This document shows positions 1-5,720 of a stretch of DNA of 7,034 nt, one piece after another. The DNA lies in contig DGUG01000109.1 of the NCBI GenBank assembly GCA_002394535.1, positions 1-7,034 of the forward strand, written 5' to 3'. Both the position numbers and the translations under genes were made by a program. This DNA is from Lachnospiraceae bacterium UBA4316 (GTDB taxonomy: Bacteria; Bacillota; Clostridia; Lachnospirales; Lachnospiraceae). The notes below the pieces were generated by a model. The model was not told the DNA's origin and made no database searches. It worked only from the letters and a program-made list of their open reading frames with translations. Positions within the stretch are counted from its first letter, which is position 1. Every line of letters begins with the position of its first letter.

Positions 1-41
1 TATCATAGAAATAATCCTTCCGTTTATTCCATTTTATTTAA

Positions 42-60
42 ATAATACATGGGGTATTAT
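42..60 (-). terminator. weak AT-rich hairpin downstream of the tetraspan membrane protein gene
   Basis: A 7-bp perfect inverted repeat (ATAATAC / GTATTAT) with a 5-nt loop lies about 20 nt past the stop codon of the gene at 79-552. On the minus strand it is followed by TTTAAATAAAAT, which is T-rich but not a clean U-tract, and the stem has only one G-C pair. It could be a weak terminator or chance structure in AT-rich sequence. Confidence 0.3.
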
Positions 61-78
61 CTTCCGATAAAACGGATC

Positions 79-552
79 TTAGTATACATCTGCCTGCTGT
101 TTACTTATCTTAACGGTAGCCACAATCGACAGCACGGCCATCGGGACCAGGATGGCGAAGCCTATGTACGGCCACGCAATATAAAACTCCGCCCCGGCGA
201 CGGACTCATTGACCCAGATTGTGACCGGGAATGCACAGATGTTGGCTATCAACGTAATTCCGCAAACGATGCAACTTAGGATCCCGTAAGTCCTCGCCCC
301 GGCGTCGGCTTTACGCGACTTTACGAAGGCGACTATGCTGAGCGCAAGGGAAACGATTGCAACTACTGCTATGAACAACGATAGGCCGAGCATTCCGAAC
401 GTCGCGTGGATATTATCATGATCCGCAGTAGAAAAGTTGTAGACGAAAACCCCCACCAAAGAACCCAAAAACGAGATGCTGAAAAGCAGAAAATCCGCCA
501 CCAGCATAACGAGCGAAGAGATTATCGTAATAACAAGATTTGCAGTTTTCAT
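79..552 (-). CDS. small tetraspan membrane protein of unknown function
   Basis: This 157-residue protein has four hydrophobic segments, at roughly residues 5-38, 52-77, 88-112 and 123-147, with short polar links. The segment-2/3 link, KSRKADAGARTYG, followed by a hydrophobic stretch, resembles the layout of small DUF4190-like membrane proteins (helix, basic turn, helix), but I cannot assign it to that family with certainty. The basic link and the C-terminal KISKQQADVY suggest that these parts face the cytoplasm. The start is preceded by AGGAGG at 556-561; the spacing of only 3 nt to the ATG is shorter than usual, but the next Met (residue 16) would cut the first helix. The gene sits downstream of the ATPase unit in the same direction. 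I see no convincing promoter in 553-670, so it may rely on read-through or a weak promoter. No catalytic motif is visible. Confidence 0.75.
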   Translation of the reverse strand: MKTANLVITIISSLVMLVADFLLFSISFLGSLVGVFVYNFSTADHDNIHATFGMLGLSLFIAVVAIVSLALSIVAFVKSRKADAGARTYGILSCIVCGITLIANICAFPVTIWVNESVAGAEFYIAWPYIGFAILVPMAVLSIVATVKISKQQADVY

Positions 553-649
553 ATTCCTCCTAATCTATTTTGATTCATAATCTTTCTTTAATATAGAGAA
601 TCTCTTTGTTCAATCGTTATTTCGAAAAACTGAAATATTCTTAGTTAAC

Positions 650-665
650 TTATCTTCTGAGATAA
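650..665. repeat. short palindrome beside the left end of the ATPase unit
   Basis: TTATCT and AGATAA form a perfect 6-bp inverted repeat around a 4-nt loop, ending 5 nt outside the outermost CAAC...TCCCCA motif at 671-683. No T-tract follows on either strand, so it does not look like a terminator. It may be chance in AT-rich DNA, or part of an insertion target. Confidence 0.3.
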
Positions 666-670
666 TCGAG

Positions 671-720
671 CAACTACTCCCCATGGGTCTTAATAATTGC
701 TATGATTTGGGGATGAGTCA
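671..720. repeat. imperfect inverted motif pair just past the ATPase gene stop
   Basis: CAACTACTCCCCA (671-683) and TGGGGATGAGTCA (708-720) form an imperfect inverted pair, with the TCCCCA core and an ACT block matching, about 24 nt apart. The pair begins 10 nt downstream of the ATPase stop codon. The first copy matches the CAACAAGTCCCCA found at the other side of the gene (reverse complement of 2260-2272) at 11 of 13 positions. There is no U-tract, so it is a poor candidate for an intrinsic terminator. Confidence 0.5.
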
Positions 721-729
721 AACAGCGTA

Positions 730-2169
730 TCAACGAAAAAGATCTTCCATCGTAAGCTCATTATCAACAATAGATTTATTGTCATTATCCTTTACTCCAT
801 ATGTTGTGATAAAAGTGCACCTTAGCGCCTTTTTTGTTTTGCTCTGCTTTCTAAACAAACTTGTCCGTTTCCTTATTGTCTCTGTATATTTTCCGGTTAT
901 TGTATACTTGTCTTTTGAATATTTTATCTCACAGAGATTCATCACCTTATCATCCCTGTCTATTATAAGATCTATTTGTCCGCCATCCCATTTTGTTCCA
1001 TCTGAATCAATAAAACCCTTTTCTTTCCATGCGTATACATTACAGAGTATTCCTGAAATACCAAGTCCGGCTTTTATCTGCTCTGTATGATGTAAACAAA
1101 CCTGTTCAAATGCATATCCCAACCATGCATTTATTTCACCGGTTCCCGATTTTTTCGTCCAAAATTTCTTGTCCTGACCATTATTATGTTTTACAAATCG
1201 AATATGAAACAAAGTAAACATATCCGTCAACTGATATATTTTCCCTTTTTCTTTTTTATTCGGATCATAATATACTCTGATGAAATCACAAGAATTCAGG
1301 TTTTTTAATATAGTTGTTAATTCTCCCCCTTCTACCCGACATCCGGCTAGTATTTCTTCCCGTGTCTGCCCTTCAAGTTTTTTTGATAAAAACTCAACTA
1401 TTTTCCGATAATTGTTACTCTTTACAAATAACGATCGGAACAGAAAATCATATTCTGTCCGCAGTGGCGCGTCCGTATCAAAAAACAGATTATCGACATT
1501 AGCTGTCAGAGGTCTATTCCTATTCAACATGTCCAGATAATATGGTATACCTCCAAAGATCATGTACGTATCCAGAACCTGCATCTTATTGTAGTTCATC
1601 TTTTTTACATCATTTAAAAACTGTTCTGTTTCACAAAGGGTAAATGGTGCCAGATAAATCTGCCTGCTGACACGGCCATATAAGCCCCCCTTATCTCCTA
1701 TCAGTTTATCGATCATCCATGTTGTTGCCGATCCGCATACAAATAGCTTCAAAAGAACTTTTTTGCCATTCCAATTATTCCAAAAATATGAAAAAGCGCT
1801 TAAAAAACGACTGTTCATATTATCCATCCAAGGAAGTTCGTCAAGAAAGACTACAACCTTCTTTTTTTTCAGTGAGAGCAAATATTCAGACAATCTGTCA
1901 AACGCCTCATACCAATCCTTTGGCGCTGTTTTATCATCTCCGGATAAAGAATTAAGCTTCTTTTGAAAAAGCTCTCTTTGTATCTTTGCCGGAGTCTTAT
2001 ACATTCCTACAAATTCAAAATCAAAGAATTCTCCCATTGTTTCTTTAATCAGGAATGTCTTTCCAACTCTACGGCGACCATATACCGCAATCATTTCTGA
2101 CTTGGGCGAATCGTAGTATCTCCGTATAAGTTCTGTTTCATTTTTTCTTCCAATAAATGTATTATTCAT
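730..2169 (-). CDS. archaeal-type AAA+ ATPase with C-terminal PD-(D/E)XK nuclease-like domain (DUF234-like)
   Basis: This 479-residue protein starts FIGRKNE, typical of the family. Visible parts are Walker A (GRRRVGKT, about 31-38), Walker B (VVVFLDE, 105-111), a sensor-1-like VCGSATT (144-150), the family-typical YLAPF segment (172-176) and GGIPYYL (206-212), a probable winged helix (about 250-320), and a C-terminal nuclease-like domain with GYAFEQVC (351-358), QIDLIID (398-404) and CEIKYSK (413-419). The spaced E, D and E-x-K residues fit a PD-(D/E)XK fold with its acidic residues and lysine intact. Proteins of this class are common in archaea and anaerobic bacteria, often in many copies, and their cellular role is unsettled; ATP-driven DNA binding or cleavage is a fair inference. 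I chose the Met at 2169 because GGAGG lies 9 nt upstream and a strong promoter lies just before that; an open frame reaching 2277 would start upstream of the promoter. The gene is AT-rich compared with its neighbours and is flanked by inverted motifs. Confidence 0.85.
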   Translation of the reverse strand: MNNTFIGRKNETELIRRYYDSPKSEMIAVYGRRRVGKTFLIKETMGEFFDFEFVGMYKTPAKIQRELFQKKLNSLSGDDKTAPKDWYEAFDRLSEYLLSLKKKKVVVFLDELPWMDNMNSRFLSAFSYFWNNWNGKKVLLKLFVCGSATTWMIDKLIGDKGGLYGRVSRQIYLAPFTLCETEQFLNDVKKMNYNKMQVLDTYMIFGGIPYYLDMLNRNRPLTANVDNLFFDTDAPLRTEYDFLFRSLFVKSNNYRKIVEFLSKKLEGQTREEILAGCRVEGGELTTILKNLNSCDFIRVYYDPNKKEKGKIYQLTDMFTLFHIRFVKHNNGQDKKFWTKKSGTGEINAWLGYAFEQVCLHHTEQIKAGLGISGILCNVYAWKEKGFIDSDGTKWDGGQIDLIIDRDDKVMNLCEIKYSKDKYTITGKYTETIRKRTSLFRKQSKTKKALRCTFITTYGVKDNDNKSIVDNELTMEDLFR

Positions 2170-2178
2170 AAATAAATA

Positions 2179-2183
2179 CCTCC
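2179..2183 (-). promoter_or_regulatory. ribosome binding site that fixes the ATPase start
   Basis: GGAGG on the minus strand, 9 nt before the ATG at 2169. It supports this start over the in-frame upstream ATG at 2277, which would add 36 residues lacking family resemblance and would lie upstream of the promoter. Confidence 0.8.
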
Positions 2184-2193
2184 ATCTGTATGG

Positions 2194-2222
2194 AGTATAT
2201 CTGACAATCTGCAACAAGTCAA
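2194..2222 (-). promoter_or_regulatory. near-consensus sigma-70/sigma-A promoter of the ATPase gene
   Basis: On the minus strand TTGACT (2217-2222) and TATACT (2194-2199) are separated by exactly 17 nt, so each hexamer differs from consensus at one position. Transcription would begin near 2187, leaving a leader of about 20 nt that contains the GGAGG. A partial motif copy, GCAACAAGTC (2211-2220, plus strand), lies within the spacer and -35 box, and the 14-bp inverted repeat lies immediately upstream, so a protein bound there could repress or activate this promoter. Confidence 0.75.
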
Positions 2223-2223
2223 T

Positions 2224-2271
2224 AACAAGTCCCCAAATCTCACAGTAAAAATCATGTTTTGGGGACTTGTT
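2224..2271. repeat. perfect 14-bp inverted repeat upstream of the ATPase promoter
   Basis: AACAAGTCCCCAAA (2224-2237) and TTTGGGGACTTGTT (2258-2271) are exact reverse complements around a 20-nt loop. A third, partial copy in direct orientation, GCAACAAGTC, is at 2211-2220. The left arm lies 1 nt from the -35 box of the ATPase promoter. Two readings fit: an operator for the ATPase or another regulator, or a structured end of a mobile unit. No U-tract follows on either strand, which argues against a terminator. Confidence 0.8.
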
Positions 2272-2347
2272 GCGCATTTGTGTACAATTCAGTCGTCAGC
2301 CCTTTAGCCAATAAAACTGAAATATAATCGTTCCATACCCGTATACA

Positions 2348-2716
2348 TCAAGTCTCTGCATCATAGACATTCACTTTAACAACGGGTACCTCCCTAGTTT
2401 TTTTGAATAGTTCCGAATGAAGTATATATTCTCTTAAGTCTCCATCCTTTTCATCGTAGAGCTTATGATCATATGGAAAAGTCGCATTCGCGGCATCCAA
2501 CTCCACATCCATGTTCAATTGATAGTATTCTCCGTCTTCAAGTTCTCTTGAAAATTGCAACATAAACTTGCATCCGGGCTGGTGATATATGGCCGGTATA
2601 TTTCCGGCTATGTATTCAATTTCACCCTTATTGCCGGCAACAACATCAAAAAAGGCATTCACAAATTCCTCTAATGAGTTGCACAAAGCTACTGCCCCTT
2701 TGAGTTTTTCTGTCAT
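2348..2716 (-). CDS. small soluble protein of unknown function, last gene of the lipoprotein operon
   Basis: The product is 122 residues, acidic, with no signal peptide or membrane segment, so it is probably cytoplasmic. I do not recognise the family. The N-terminal half is helical-looking (EKLKGAVALCNSLEEFVNAFFDVV), followed by alternating strand-like stretches (FMLQFSRELEDGEYYQLNMDVEL) that suggest a small alpha/beta fold. It starts 23 nt after the stop of the metallopeptidase-like lipoprotein gene. No good Shine-Dalgarno sequence precedes the ATG; an in-frame stop lies shortly upstream, so no earlier start is possible. Weak initiation or coupling to the gene before it is likely. It could be a cytoplasmic partner of the lipoproteins, but this rests only on position. 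I see no convincing terminator between it and the ATPase unit. Confidence 0.65.
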   Translation of the reverse strand: MTEKLKGAVALCNSLEEFVNAFFDVVAGNKGEIEYIAGNIPAIYHQPGCKFMLQFSRELEDGEYYQLNMDVELDAANATFPYDHKLYDEKDGDLREYILHSELFKKTREVPVVKVNVYDAET

Positions 2717-2739
2717 ATCATATCTTGTATGTTATATAT

Positions 2740-3765
2740 TTAATTTGAGGGCGTTGCACTTACATATTTAAGAATTCCTTCAATGATCTCGGGGCTGTTG
2801 TATCCTTCACCCTCTTCACCATCCAATCCGTAGTGCATTGCCAATGCAAAATTGTCGGCCATGCACTCCTCGGGATCGATCACATAATCGGTATTCATAC
2901 CGAAGATTTCGTCGAAATTATCCGCCTGCTCCGGTGTGTAATATGTGTCCGTTCCGTCTGTCGGAATGAGCGCTGTCGTTCCGCAACTGAAAAAATCACT
3001 CTGTGCCTCGGCATAATGCATTGTGGTTACAAAATCCGTAAAGCAGTCGATATCCCTGCCTTCGATCCGAAACGTTGCATACGAATTGTGATGCTCCACA
3101 TCAGGATTGCTGATATGATACTCGAATACGGACGGCGGCAATTTGTAGTCATCTTCCACAACGGTATAATGAATCAACGAATACATCTCTTCCCGGAAAT
3201 CGGGATTGCATCTGGTCAGGCAGTGAAACAATTCATGCCATAATAAGGATATGAATGAATCCTTATCAAGAATCGGATTTCTTGCCAAATGGATCAGATA
3301 CTGTTCGCCGATATAAATCTGTGTACCATGTGTATAAGCCCCTGCTCCGGGTTCTTCCTCCATTGTGGTTTTGATCAGCACGATCTCTTCAAGAGGCGGA
3401 AGGGTGTAGTTATTATCGGCAATCGTTTTTTCCATTTCTTCGAAACATTCATCGATCAGCTTCTGCTCTCTTGCCGTGAAGTCCTTCACCTGTTTCCCGG
3501 AAAAATCCAGATATTCGTCCATACCGGCGCCTGTCTTCTGCATTTTATAGTCCAGATCATTCTGACTGAATCCGGCATAATACTCTTCATTTTCCAAAAG
3601 AAGTTTGGCGCCTTCTTGGGCAGTCGCATAGCGATAGGAAATCGCATGTACTACGGGCGTAGTCTTTTTCTTTGTACATCCTGTCATGACCGCCATAAGC
3701 ATCATAACGGCCAGAACGGCAAATGCCGGCATGGCACCCATAAGTTTCCTGTAAGATTTTTTCAT
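2740..3765 (-). CDS. lipoprotein with HExxH zinc-metallopeptidase motif
   Basis: The product is 341 residues. A basic N-terminus (MKKSYRK) and a hydrophobic core lead to MTGC, with Cys30 as the likely lipidated residue; Met at -3 is a less common lipobox residue. A Lys-rich stretch follows. The zinc-binding helix is LLWHELFHCLTR with HELFH at 177-181, and DPEECMADNF (297-306) is a good candidate for the third-ligand Glu, a gluzincin-like arrangement. Glu178 would be the general base. It therefore probably acts outside the membrane as an anchored peptidase, though its substrate and precise family are unknown. The start at 3765 has GAGGAG 9 nt upstream and gives a normal signal peptide; an upstream in-frame Met at 3849 would add 28 residues ahead of the signal and is rejected. 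The ATG overlaps the stop of the preceding lipoprotein gene (ATGA), so the two are probably translationally coupled. Confidence 0.8.
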   Translation of the reverse strand: MKKSYRKLMGAMPAFAVLAVMMLMAVMTGCTKKKTTPVVHAISYRYATAQEGAKLLLENEEYYAGFSQNDLDYKMQKTGAGMDEYLDFSGKQVKDFTAREQKLIDECFEEMEKTIADNNYTLPPLEEIVLIKTTMEEEPGAGAYTHGTQIYIGEQYLIHLARNPILDKDSFISLLWHELFHCLTRCNPDFREEMYSLIHYTVVEDDYKLPPSVFEYHISNPDVEHHNSYATFRIEGRDIDCFTDFVTTMHYAEAQSDFFSCGTTALIPTDGTDTYYTPEQADNFDEIFGMNTDYVIDPEECMADNFALAMHYGLDGEEGEGYNSPEIIEGILKYVSATPSN

Positions 3766-5147
3766 TTGATCGTACTCCTCACATCGTCCGTTCGTTCGGA
3801 GGAAATATTGCGGGTAATTCTCTCTACAGACTCGGCAAAACCCATGCATTCATCCGCAATCGGCTTCCCTGCTCCCAGATGCAGTGCATCCAGCGAAGCG
3901 CTGAATTCCTCGTTTGAAATCTCCACTCCATCGCTGGTGCATTTGATGTCTTCCACAAGTTTATCGTAATCCGCCTCTTTGCCGGTGTCGTATCCCAAAG
4001 GATAAGAAATATTCCATTTCATAAGATTCGGTTGATTGTTGTCGAAAACAGGACAGTACTCAAAGCCCTGCGACTCGTCGTAAATCGCCTCGTGGCAGTG
4101 TTCAATGTAAATATAGTCCTTTCTTTCATAATAGGACTTCGCCCACGAAATACCCGTATATCCGGTTTTCAGGGGGAGATTTACGGCCTTTCCGTCTTTC
4201 GATGTATAAACATCGACTTTCTCGCAGCCGAACTGGTCCATGAGCAATCTGTAAACAACCAGTTCCGGCAGATCATCGTCGTTTATTTTCAGAAGTCCGT
4301 ATTTCATCCTGCCGGTATTATATGTCTCATACAGCCCGTCAGGATCATTGAGAATCACATCCAGATAAGCGATGGCGGTTTCCTCGTCCATTTCATAATT
4401 TTCGGTGGACTGCGACGAATTTAAATATACGAGAATATCGGCAAATCCCTTTAGATCACCTTCACCTAATGTCCTGGACTCTCCGTCGAATACTTCTTTC
4501 CTATTTGCATTGTAATCGGCTTCCGATACGGACTCGTCGTTCCAGCGGTACTCATACTCTTCCCCTTCGAAGGAACGGTCCTGTCCGTCATACCAGCCGG
4601 GTTCGTAGTAGGTTCCGCTTCCCAATTCCTCTTCGGTCGACCATTTATAAACAATTTCCTGGTGAGGCATATGCATTCCGTGCATAAGAACGATCCTGTC
4701 GCTTCTCGGGATATATTCCACGAAATCGCTCCATCCGATGTCATATTTATTCGTTTTGCCGTCCTTTACGGATAAAATACAGCAGCCTATTCCCCATACA
4801 CCGGATCCGCTGGGTTGCACGAAAAGTTCCGGAATATCGTCATCATCAATATATGCCAGTTCAAAACGTGCTTCTTTGTAGAATTTATCTTCCGTAAATT
4901 CTCCCTGCGTCATGATATCGCTGTCCTGCTGAACCCAGCCCCAGTATTCTTTCATGGCATCTAACACGGCATCTCTCATGACCGGTTTCCAACTGTCATC
5001 CTCCGATACAACCTCTGTCTCGGATGTTTCAGGCAGTTCGCTTACCGACGGTAAAACGGACGCCGGATGCGTAACAGGCTTTACGCATCCGAAAACCAAA
5101 ACCGAAATCAAAACCGAGCAAATTAAAATTGAACCTTTTTTACTCAT
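3762..5147 (-). CDS. large secreted lipoprotein with two Asp-rich 'DDD-x-PEL' motifs
   Basis: The product is 461 residues. MSKKGSILICSVLISVLVFGC forms a short signal peptide ending at Cys21, the probable lipid anchor, followed by a Pro/Ser/Glu-rich linker (about 22-52). Two similar motifs, LAYIDDDDIPELFV (about 97-110) and LLKINDDDLPELVV (about 285-298), resemble the Asp-rich, Ca-binding-like loops found in many Firmicutes surface lipoproteins of unknown role. The protein may consist of two related domains, one in each half. No catalytic motif is visible. The start at 5147 is chosen because GGGGAG lies 7 nt upstream; the Met at 5153 would leave only 2 nt, and the far upstream Met at 5240 precedes the signal peptide. 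It overlaps the preceding gene by 8 nt and the next by 4 nt, placing it within a tight operon. It could be a surface sensor or a substrate- or partner-binding protein of the metallopeptidase-like neighbour. Confidence 0.8.
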   Translation of the reverse strand: MSKKGSILICSVLISVLVFGCVKPVTHPASVLPSVSELPETSETEVVSEDDSWKPVMRDAVLDAMKEYWGWVQQDSDIMTQGEFTEDKFYKEARFELAYIDDDDIPELFVQPSGSGVWGIGCCILSVKDGKTNKYDIGWSDFVEYIPRSDRIVLMHGMHMPHQEIVYKWSTEEELGSGTYYEPGWYDGQDRSFEGEEYEYRWNDESVSEADYNANRKEVFDGESRTLGEGDLKGFADILVYLNSSQSTENYEMDEETAIAYLDVILNDPDGLYETYNTGRMKYGLLKINDDDLPELVVYRLLMDQFGCEKVDVYTSKDGKAVNLPLKTGYTGISWAKSYYERKDYIYIEHCHEAIYDESQGFEYCPVFDNNQPNLMKWNISYPLGYDTGKEADYDKLVEDIKCTSDGVEISNEEFSASLDALHLGAGKPIADECMGFAESVERITRNISSERTDDVRSTIK

Positions 5148-5595
5148 CCTCATTCTCCCCGTAAAACTCCTCTTTCGTAATTTTCCTTGTATTGTCGTAT
5201 CCTTCGCCGGTGATATTGTTCTGTTCGTAATCCACATCATAATACTGCATCTGAATCGGATCTTTTTTGTTGTGCCTAAGCGTTACCGCAAGTACCAGAC
5301 CGCCGATCATCAGAATCAGAAGAACACCCGCCACAATCAGTGTCAGAATTTTATAACCCGTTGAAACGGATGGCATAAAATATACGACAAATGCTGCGAT
5401 TCCGATCAGGATACCGATGATCATGACAATGATCAGTGCGGTTTTCTCTCCCTTTGTGGTTTCCCATTCCTTGCTTCCGTATGCCTCCTTGCCCTTATAC
5501 TTCTCATACAGGACTCCGTCCGTGGAATGAATATCCACTTCCGAATTATGCTTCGAGACATATCCGCCTACGCTCCATTTGTTCTTCTCTCCCAT
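5140..5595 (-). CDS. small two-helix membrane protein, first gene of the lipoprotein operon
   Basis: The product is 151 residues. A soluble, charged N-terminal part (1-50, with Tyr/Lys/Gly-rich KYKGKEAYGSKEWE) is followed by two hydrophobic segments at about 53-73 and 82-106, joined by a short MPSVSTGYK turn, then a basic RHNKK and an acidic C-terminal tail ending GENEDE. By the positive-inside rule both ends are probably cytoplasmic, with the turn outside. No family is recognised. The ATG at 5595 has AGGGGAG 7 nt upstream, a strong site. The gene's last codons contain the start of the following lipoprotein gene (8-nt overlap), which implies translational coupling. The promoter is probably the extended -10 at 5641-5649, giving a leader of about 40 nt. 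Confidence 0.75.
   Translation of the reverse strand: MGEKNKWSVGGYVSKHNSEVDIHSTDGVLYEKYKGKEAYGSKEWETTKGEKTALIIVMIIGILIGIAAFVVYFMPSVSTGYKILTLIVAGVLLILMIGGLVLAVTLRHNKKDPIQMQYYDVDYEQNNITGEGYDNTRKITKEEFYGENEDE
5155..5160 (-). promoter_or_regulatory. ribosome binding site inside the upstream gene
   Basis: GGGGAG on the minus strand, 7 nt before the lipoprotein start at 5147 and within the final codons of the gene at 5140-5595. It selects 5147 over the Met codon at 5153. The same GGGGAGAAT sequence also precedes the first gene of the operon (5600-5608). Confidence 0.65.
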
Positions 5596-5640
5596 AACGA
5601 TTCTCCCCTTTACCTGTTATAATCGCCGGATACATTAGTT

Positions 5641-5649
5641 ATTATAGCA
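5641..5649 (-). promoter_or_regulatory. extended -10 promoter of the lipoprotein operon
   Basis: On the minus strand TGCTATAAT gives a perfect -10 hexamer with the TG extension. There is no good -35: the best candidate, TTCGGC, 16 nt upstream, lies within the terminator stem of the isomerase gene. Transcription would start near 5634, about 38 nt before the first ATG. Confidence 0.6.
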
Positions 5650-5691
5650 TAAAAATACCGATGCCGAACACCCTGGAGTGTCCGGCACCGG
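5650..5691 (-). terminator. intrinsic terminator of the sugar isomerase gene
   Basis: In the minus-strand transcript a 14-bp stem (arms 5678-5691 and 5658-5671) closes a 6-nt loop, with two G-U pairs and no mismatches, and is followed by TATTTTTA. It lies about 30 nt past the isomerase stop codon, separating that gene from the lipoprotein operon. Confidence 0.85.
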
Positions 5692-5720
5692 CAGATCTAT
5701 GATTTCCCCTTTTATAATTC

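Larger units (their letters stand above)
671..2272 (-). mobile_element. putative one-gene unit bounded by inverted TCCCCA-containing motifs
   Basis: The stretch holds a single gene (the DUF234-like ATPase at 730-2169), its own promoter, and at each edge a pair of inverted copies of a CAAC-N3-TCCCCA motif. The outermost copies, 671-683 and 2260-2272, are inverted relative to each other with 11 of 13 matches. The interior is clearly more AT-rich than the operon and isomerase genes to the right, consistent with acquisition from elsewhere. There is no transposase gene and I see no target-site duplication, so any movement would have to be driven by the ATPase/nuclease itself or by a helper in trans. 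The element boundaries are inference; a set of regulator-binding sites around a stand-alone gene would give the same picture. Confidence 0.35.

Noticed and set aside
553..649. Promoter for the tetraspan membrane protein gene (TTGAAC with an AT-rich -10)
   Set aside because: No TATAAT-like hexamer sits at a suitable spacing from TTGAAC, so I could not support a specific site.
683..1090. 135-residue open frame on the plus strand beginning in the motif region
   Set aside because: It is antisense to the nuclease-like end of the ATPase gene, and its Leu/Ser/Phe-rich content is what an AT-rich antisense strand yields.
2170..2277. Longer N-terminus of the ATPase beginning at 2277
   Set aside because: The stretch contains the promoter and inverted repeat, has no family-like residues, and the GGAGG before 2169 fits the family start FIGRKNE.
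2288..2321. TTCAGT / ACTGAA inverted repeat as a terminator for the four-gene operon
   Set aside because: Only 6 bp of AT-rich stem around a 22-nt loop and no U-tract; it is probably chance.
3766..3849. Longer N-terminus of the metallopeptidase-like lipoprotein from 3849
   Set aside because: It would place 28 charged residues before the signal peptide; the start at 3765 has a GAGGAG site and an ATGA overlap with the gene before.
3289..3969. 226-residue open frame on the plus strand
   Set aside because: It lies antisense to the two lipoprotein genes, has a Cys/His/Phe-rich composition typical of antisense reading, and lacks a credible start signal.
5148..5240. Longer N-terminus of the Asp-rich lipoprotein from 5240 or 5153
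   Set aside because: The signal peptide begins at 5147; the upstream part lies within the preceding gene, and 5153 is too near the GGGGAG site.
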